Position numbers and translations under genes: made by a program. The notes under the pieces are model-generated. The model saw nothing but the letters and a program-made list of their open reading frames with translations, did not search any database and had not been told where the DNA came from. From Myoxocephalus aenaeus (taxonomy: Eukaryota > Chordata > Actinopteri > Perciformes > Cottidae), in NCBI GenBank assembly GCA_038501785.1, contig JBAMJR010000070.1:4793501-4857500 (forward strand): DNA of 64,000 nt. The letters run 5' to 3'. This document shows, one piece after another, positions 60,668 to 64,000 of the stretch (positions within the stretch are counted from its first letter, which is position 1; the number at the start of each line of letters is the position of its first letter).

Positions 60668-61061
60668 AGTGCAACCGCTGTCCACAGCCACGGGTCGCCC
60701 CAGTGCAGTGTGCCTCAATTAGCCGGGGACCCGGCCGGAGCTGTCACTGCCCCCGCCGCTCCTGTCCTCCGCTGTGCTGTATTTATGTCATGCTGTGTGG
60801 AAAAGGGGTTTCACTTCATTGCATGTGCCAGCCTATCTGTTTTTTAGGGGAAAGTGGGAGGGGGAGGGAGGGGGCCCGGGTCGGGATGATGGGAGCCGTC
60901 CCCGAAGGCTGCGCTCCGGCAGATCAATAATTGACTGGCTGATTGTTTGGCAGGAAGCTCTTCAGAAGATCCGTCAGAAGAACACGATGCGCCGCGAGGT
61001 GACGGTGGAGCTCAGCAGCCAGGGCTTCTGGAAGACTGGCATCCGCTCCGACGTCTGTCAG
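38370..61061 (+). CDS. drosha: Drosha ribonuclease III, first 902 codons in 15 coding exons (gene continues past the window)
   Basis: Drosha is the nuclear RNase III of the Microprocessor; with a Dgcr8 dimer it cuts primary microRNA hairpins. The coding exons (38370-39406, 39495-39563, 40370-40685, 42193-42334, 43308-43468, 44796-44876, 45879-45965, 46129-46215, 48482-48553, 48932-49013, 49691-49759, 51120-51289, 53109-53233, 57568-57667, 60954-61061) sum to 2706 bases with matching phases throughout. The protein runs: QHGx repeat 18-81, Pro-rich about 85-265, Arg/Ser and Arg/Glu-rich about 270-460, acidic linker, then the central platform/PAZ-like region from about 575. Similarity to human Drosha is near-continuous from WIRCTH onward. 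The two RNase III domains and the dsRBD, which hold the catalytic residues, lie downstream of base 64000. The start Met matches the internal MSFH Met of human Drosha. Confidence 0.95.
38421..38612 (+). repeat. In-frame 12-bp tandem repeat, sixteen QHGx/QHSG units
   Basis: Unit cagcacggcccc and variants (sixteen units, fourth codon Pro, Gly, Ser or Ala; Gly-to-Ser variants at unit position 3). It encodes residues 18-81 of Drosha. The repeat is stop-free in several frames and on both strands, which explains the overlapping false open frames here. Confidence 0.95.
39495..39563 (+). CDS. drosha: drosha coding exon 2
   Basis: 69 bases between ttgttcacag and ag|gtacac. Enters and leaves in phase 2. 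Encodes RERYRHRESRRSQSPDRHRK then RPR, the end of the RS-rich tail. Confidence 0.88.
39564..40369 (+). other. drosha intron with dispersed repeat
   Basis: Contains a common teleost repeat at about 39770-39880 (tttcatgaaatttagtggga, gggtgtagcatgggccaagg, aagaacccattacatt). I find no sequence here encoding the stretch (SYGLSVVPEPAG... in the long human isoform) that would fall at this position. Confidence 0.6.
40370..40685 (+). CDS. drosha: drosha coding exon 3
   Basis: 316 bases from ccgtgcttcgcag to caagtg|gtactg. Encodes SRSTSRDRKRGRWEDEREKR, a Ser-rich stretch, the charged run RDRERERERDREKEKEKEKE, then the acidic GDEEKEEDEQLKPAWIRCTH and AENNYSNDPMDQV. The last part matches human Drosha (WIRCTHSENYYSSDPMDQV). 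Confidence 0.95.
40686..42192 (+). other. drosha intron
   Basis: AT-rich intron with poly-A (41646-41667), (ATT)n (41762-41781) and poly-T runs. No separate gene seen. Confidence 0.8.
42193..42334 (+). CDS. drosha: drosha coding exon 4 (weak donor)
   Basis: Encodes GDSTVVGTSKLRVLYERFEE then ELGRRQERAKSVRPMWDPPK and TKLDEDP, close to human GDSTVVGTSRLRDLYDKFEE. The acceptor gtgtccag is normal. The end is less certain: the next exon needs an incoming phase of 1, and the only GT that gives it here is ccat|gtgtgc at 42335, a poor donor. It produces LDEDPYDSSSES at the junction where human has LDEDLESSSES. Confidence 0.85.
42335..43307 (+). other. drosha intron
   Basis: No independent feature; a G-rich patch is near 43187-43215. 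The acceptor is gtgcactttcag. Confidence 0.7.
43308..43468 (+). CDS. drosha: drosha coding exon 5
   Basis: Encodes the acidic/Ser linker DSSSESDCESDGEGSSCSSS SDSDVFDV followed by the highly conserved IAEIKRKKAHPDRLHEELWY NDPGQ. Donor cag|gtcggt. The conserved part starts the folded central domain. Confidence 0.96.
43469..44795 (+). other. drosha intron with reversed dispersed repeat
   Basis: At about 43708-43960 there is a common teleost repeat (tttatttgtaaagcacattt, caacaacaacaaggtgattc, aaagtgcttcacataaaacc) typical of an L2/SINE-like element on the minus strand. A short (GT)n is at 44399-44423. Confidence 0.65.
44796..44876 (+). CDS. drosha: drosha coding exon 6
   Basis: 27 codons, phase 0 on both sides: MNDGPLCKCSAKARRTGIRH SIYPGEE. 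Includes the CKC motif; in the human structure cysteines and histidines of this region bind zinc (from general knowledge). Confidence 0.97.
44877..45878 (+). other. drosha intron
   Basis: No independent feature beyond short (CAA)n at 45176-45190. Confidence 0.7.
45879..45965 (+). CDS. drosha: drosha coding exon 7
   Basis: 29 codons, phase 0: PVKHCRPMNNNSGKLFHYRI TVSPPTNFL. Human has AIKPCRPMTNNAGRLFHYRITV at this place. Acceptor gtttctctcag, donor ctg|gtacgt. Confidence 0.97.
46129..46215 (+). CDS. drosha: drosha coding exon 8
   Basis: 29 codons, phase 0: TDRPTVIEYDDHEYLFEGFS LFSHKPLTN. Acceptor gttcctgctgcag, donor aac|gtaagc. Confidence 0.97.
46216..48481 (+). other. drosha intron with G-rich segment
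   Basis: Contains (CT)n at 47289-47314, a G-rich run with quadruplex potential at 47603-47633, a poly-G near 47776-47792 and short GT tracts near 48236-48258 and 48342-48356. No coding content. Confidence 0.75.
48482..48553 (+). CDS. drosha: drosha coding exon 9
   Basis: 24 codons, phase 0: IPLCRVIRFNIDYTIHFIEE MSPE. Acceptor catcatcacag, donor gag|gtcagt. The intron before it contains the G-rich segment described separately. Confidence 0.97.
48932..49013 (+). CDS. drosha: drosha coding exon 10
   Basis: NYCVQGLELFASYLFQDVLE LYDWNLT plus one base; leaves in phase 1. Follows a (CT)n pyrimidine tract and gtgcag; donor acag|gtaccg. Confidence 0.97.
49691..49759 (+). CDS. drosha: drosha coding exon 11
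   Basis: Completes Gly, then PDFEPSGCQRFHFMPRFVRF LP, leaving in phase 1. Human has PRFHFMPRFVRFLPD at this place. Acceptor cgtcctccag, donor cccg|gtgaga. Confidence 0.97.
49760..51119 (+). other. drosha intron with dispersed repeat
   Basis: A second copy of the gtcgctttggataaaagcg repeat lies here on the minus strand (50441-50600). Confidence 0.75.
50441..50600 (-). repeat. Dispersed teleost repeat (GTCGCTTTGGATAAAAGCG type), copy 2
   Basis: Inverse complement of the repeat at 6118-6308, matching tcttgttgttctgagt through gtcgctttggataaaagcg and on to gacatgtaatgtaatgtaa. Confidence 0.75.
51120..51289 (+). CDS. drosha: drosha coding exon 12
   Basis: 170 bases: DGGKEVLSMHQVLLYLLRSS KPLVPEEEIADMLQWEELEW QKYAEECKGMIVTNPGM. 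Nearly identical to human in this stretch. Acceptor tttgtcccag, donor catg|gtaagg; leaves in phase 0. Confidence 0.97.
51290..53108 (+). other. drosha intron
   Basis: No independent gene seen. C-run near 52233 and (TAA)n near 52412. Open frames such as 52732-53013 (minus) lack support. Confidence 0.7.
53109..53233 (+). CDS. drosha: drosha coding exon 13
   Basis: KPSSVRIDQLDREQFNPDVI TFPVIVHFGIRPAQLSYAGD P plus two bases (phase 2). Acceptor tctcgcccccag, donor tca|gtaaga. Confidence 0.97.
55365..55800 (+). repeat. Degenerate minisatellite of about 10-11-bp units, with a higher-order repeat
   Basis: Units such as ctaaacatgc, ctaagcatgc, cataacatgc and ctaaacgtgc follow one another. A longer block (gccctaaacaagccctaaac ... 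aatgtgccgtaaacatg ... actaaacgtaggctaagcgtg) at about 55475-55590 recurs with few changes at about 55650-55770, so roughly 180 bases were duplicated. Confidence 0.85.
56621..56681 (+). repeat. (CT)n microsatellite
   Basis: About 30 CT units within the intron. Confidence 0.97.
57088..57110 (+). repeat. Poly-G run of 23 after (GT)n
   Basis: A (GT)n tract runs directly into 23 G. Length may be affected by sequencing or assembly error, which is frequent at such runs. Confidence 0.85.
57568..57667 (+). CDS. drosha: drosha coding exon 14
   Basis: Completes Gln, then YQKLWKSYVKLRHLLANSPK VKQIDKQKLTQRE, phase 0 out. Acceptor tgctgtctgcag, donor gag|gtgggt. Confidence 0.97.
57668..60953 (+). other. 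drosha intron, 3.3 kb
   Basis: Contains (CA)n at 58608-58634, (GT)n at 58931-58987, a very AT-rich block with (TA)n at 59131-59330, a 16-base C run at 59581, and (CA)n at 60415-60443 and 60638-60664. No other exon seen. Confidence 0.75.
58931..58987 (+). repeat. (GT)n microsatellite
   Basis: About 28 GT units. Confidence 0.97.
60954..61061 (+). CDS. drosha: drosha coding exon 15 (last in window)
   Basis: 36 codons, phase 0: EALQKIRQKNTMRREVTVEL SSQGFWKTGIRSDVCQ, identical or nearly so to human. This is the last part before the first RNase III domain. Acceptor gattgtttggcag, donor cag|gtaacg. The following human exon (starting HAMMLPVLTHH) was not found before base 64000. Confidence 0.97.
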
Positions 61062-64000
61062 GTAACGCTCCTGCACTGACACGTACGGATGTTCACACAC
61101 AGATAATATGCACACACACACACATGCACACATGCACGTTTACGTAACATTTTCTTAACATGTACATGACATGTAGCTTATTGATGTGAGAAAAGGCTTT
61201 AAAAATACAGAAAAGACTCATCAAATAATGAAAAGCGAGTACAATGCAGATGCAAGAACACCTAAAAAAGTAGTCTAAAGTTATTGTGAGGAACTTTTAA
61301 CTGATTTATGAAGGGTTTTTCTAATTTGATCCCGATGCCTCGATATGACCTACACATGCAAATCTGGCTTCACGGCCTTTTTCCTATGAATCCATTCTTG
61401 ATAAATGTCTTTGGGTCCAATTCTGCAGGAGCAGAGCTTCTCCCTGCTGCAGTAAAATGAGACTTTGCTAAAGGGACCCTGGTGCTCAGAGACACTACCA
61501 CTTTAGTCCACAGGGGGCGCCAAAAACCACCCGGAAATGAAGGTTTCCTCATCGTAGCTTTAATAAGTAGGAAACTGGAATGGTTTCTGATCAATTTAAT
61601 TGCACACAATTAGAACAATATGTTACATAACGACAATTTAAAGGTGGTAGGACAACAAGTAACAAGTAACAATGGATTGTACTTGTTACTTGTACCACAT
61701 CTTTAAAACCCAATCTGGTCTCTGTAGGATCAGAGTCAATCTAAACATCAGCCAGACCAAGAACAGCCCGAGAAAAAGTATCAATAAAGTATTAAAACTC
61801 CATTCTAAAACCGACTGAGAGCCAACGCAGGTCATATTCAATTTGAACGTGTACAGCAGTGACGGACGGATCGGCGCTCACAAAGTTTTCCGATATTCTC
61901 GCTAAACTTGTAATCGCTCGCACGTCCGTACGTCCGCTCTGGACACACACCGGCGCTCGCAGCAACAGCCGCAGCCGGAAACTTCTTCTGATCTTTTCCA
62001 CTCGTTGCGTCACTCCTCTTTTTAGGTGTCAGAATCCCGTCTTAAGGCCAGTGGACTCCCACAGAGCGCCCCCAGCCAGCGATACCCTTCATTAAGGAAC
62101 GTCTCCGGGCCCGACACTCTATTTACGCACAACTTCGCCCCGGCTCGTGCGCCGTTATCTCTCTTCATGCACTTATTAGCAGCGGACTGGACACCGGGTG
62201 GGGATTTGCTCTCCGTAGGTTTCTGAGCGTTATCTGACCGGTGCAGTTTTTTTAAGCCCTAATGAGACTTGAACCCACGACCCCGGACGCCTTGGCGCCC
62301 CCACTGAAAAACACACAAGAGCTGCATTTGTTCGTGGCCGTGTCAAGAGTCCCGTTAATGGACGCCTGTGCTTTACTTATTTCTTGTCTATTCCAATATG
62401 TTCTGCCCGTTACTCAGGGAAAAATATAATTGCCACACATCTATCTTTATTTTAACTTTTTTCCTTCAAACACATCGCCTGCACGTTCTCACACTTTTCG
62501 AGGAGGAGTGACAGAAAGTTCGAGCCTCGCCAGCCAGACCCCCCCCCCCTCTCTCTCTCTCTCTCGCAGCGAGGTCTTAGCGGAGAAGGATCGGATCCAT
62601 AATTGCCGCCCAATTATATTTGCTTCAAGCTGTACCGCTGCGGCTAATTGGTTCATGAATAATATCAGCTTCGAACCCACGGTGGTACGCTCTTGCACAA
62701 CGTGCGACACGGACAAGATGGAACGGCGAAACTGACCCACGGCTTCTTGATATTCGGAAACAAAATCGGCCCCTCCTCTTCCTCCACGCGCTCTTCTTCG
62801 TTACTGACATCGCTCGGCTACACCAAGGTCGCTTCACTTGAAAGGCTCTCAAGGACCGGGGCTCCACATCGGAGGCAGGAATTTATTTATTTATTCCTCA
62901 ACGTATTTTTAATTTAATATTTGTATGTTTTATTTTGTGGTTCTCTGCTGCATTTCTCTGCTTTGTCCTCCTGCCCCTTTTTTTTTTAAATATTCTTTTT
63001 GCGTCCCTGATTGCATCCATGTGAAGGCTCAGGCTTTTTTTTTTTACATTTCAAGGCAAACAGGCAGCTTGCTTTCCCTTCCACTGCAGATAGAAATACG
63101 TGTGGGCGGGTCTTTGTTCACTGAGACAGTGTGGTGCAATTTTTTTAATAAATGTATTTACATTAATCAGCCTGTTTATGTATCATATAACCCGGGCAGA
63201 GCAAGGAGGAATACAATACTGCATTTGTGTTGCAGGCATGTAGGAGGAAAGTATTAATTGCTTCGCTGAATATATGCCTCCTAAAAGAAAATCCCTTAAA
63301 ATAAGTTTGAGCGGAGCGTCGTAACCCTGTTAGCCTGACAAAGACGTCTCTGTTGCGCAAGAGGCAGCGAGCATCAGCAGACATGTTTATTTATTTAGTA
63401 TTTCCGTTAGAAACAAATGGAAAACAAGTTGGGATATCCATTTAAAAAATAAAAAAATAAATCACATTCCAGTTAATTAAATTGCGATGGAGCGAGTTAA
63501 AGTGCAATTTAGATGTTTCAGCCGGGGTTGAAAAGAAAGAACATTCGGGGCCGGCGTCCGGGACAGTAAATTAGAAACTTCCCACCTTTTTTAATTACCA
63601 GAGTATCAACTCTTAACGGCCTCCTCTCTCCACACACACACACACACACACACACTCCGTACTCAGTCACTCCGGCAGTCATCGGAGCGGGTCAGGAGCT
63701 GTGGACACGACCGGGGCCCCGGCTTTTGTAAATTGGCTGCTTAACCACGCCTGGGGAGTGTGTCACCGCGGCCCCTCTGGTGGCCCCGGGGCTACGCGGC
63801 GGCGGCGGCGGCGCTCGTAGCCGCCGGGCCTCCGGGCTCAGCCGCCCCGGTAGCTCTAATTAAAACACGCATGGCTTCCTCCTCCTCCTCCTCCTCGTGT
63901 GGTTTCACGGGGGTTAATGTGTGCACACCGTGCTGCAGCTCCCCTCCCGCCTCGATGAGCCTCCTCTAATGAACCTGTCGACCGGCTCTCTCGACTGTCG
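61062..64000 (+). other. drosha intron, incomplete (runs past window end)
   Basis: At least 2.9 kb with a dispersed repeat at 61442-61563, C/CT-rich tract near 62540-62565, and (AC)n at 63633-63654. No exon of the RNase III domains was found. GC-rich triplets at 63790-63815 give a false Ala-rich frame. Confidence 0.75.
61442..61563 (+). repeat. Dispersed repeat (agagacactaccactt... type), copy 2
   Basis: ctgctgcagtaaaatgaga, cagagacactaccacttta, gtccacagggggc and gtagctttaa, the same blocks as at 13089-13190, with a longer spacer. Confidence 0.65.

Overview
The window looks like a ray-finned fish (teleost) nuclear genome, most likely a percomorph. The evidence is a drosha gene split by short GT-AG introns, a melanocortin receptor with teleost-type residues, many long (CA)n/(TG)n/(CT)n microsatellites, teleost-style dispersed repeats and LINE 3' tails, and Tc1/mariner and hAT DNA transposons. 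Nothing here is bacterial or viral. Almost all computed open reading frames are chance or low-complexity translations.

Layout. (1) 1-194: the 3' end of an intronless melanocortin receptor gene on the + strand, best read as mc4r, followed by a probable 3' UTR ending near a poly(A) signal at 2053. (2) About 2.1-36.4 kb: a 34-kb stretch with no recognisable host gene. It holds dispersed repeats, microsatellites, two minisatellites (10.0-10.9 kb and 27.4-27.7 kb), MITE-like elements built on CAATCCCAAT and on GGGGTCAA/TTGACCCC palindromes, a 692-bp hAT-like element, several strong hairpins, and one complete Tc1/mariner transposon at 30726-31946. That transposon has perfect 29-bp terminal inverted repeats and an intact 346-aa transposase whose catalytic spacing counts to DD36E rather than the usual DD34E. 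(3) 36368-37421: a 1054-bp hAT element with a perfect 8-bp target duplication and a decayed transposase fragment, directly upstream of the drosha promoter. (4) 37.5-64.0 kb: drosha on the + strand, with a probable non-coding first exon and fifteen coding exons (902 codons) reaching 61061. The gene continues past the window. The two RNase III domains and the dsRNA-binding domain are not included.

The drosha model rests on agreement of exon phase at every junction and on strong similarity to vertebrate Drosha. It shows three notable things: a sixteen-unit QHGx repeat in the N-terminal tail, no counterpart of a stretch present in the long human isoform between the RS region and the acidic linker, and one weak splice donor at 42335. 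Drosha is the nuclear RNase III that, with Dgcr8, cuts primary microRNAs. The melanocortin receptor and drosha have no functional link visible here; they are simply neighbours.

The most interesting items are the intact DD36E transposon, the hAT element at the drosha promoter, the QHG expansion, a pre-miRNA-shaped hairpin at 33741-33805, a twin hairpin at 19142-19256, and an unassigned exon-like island at 21385-21477.
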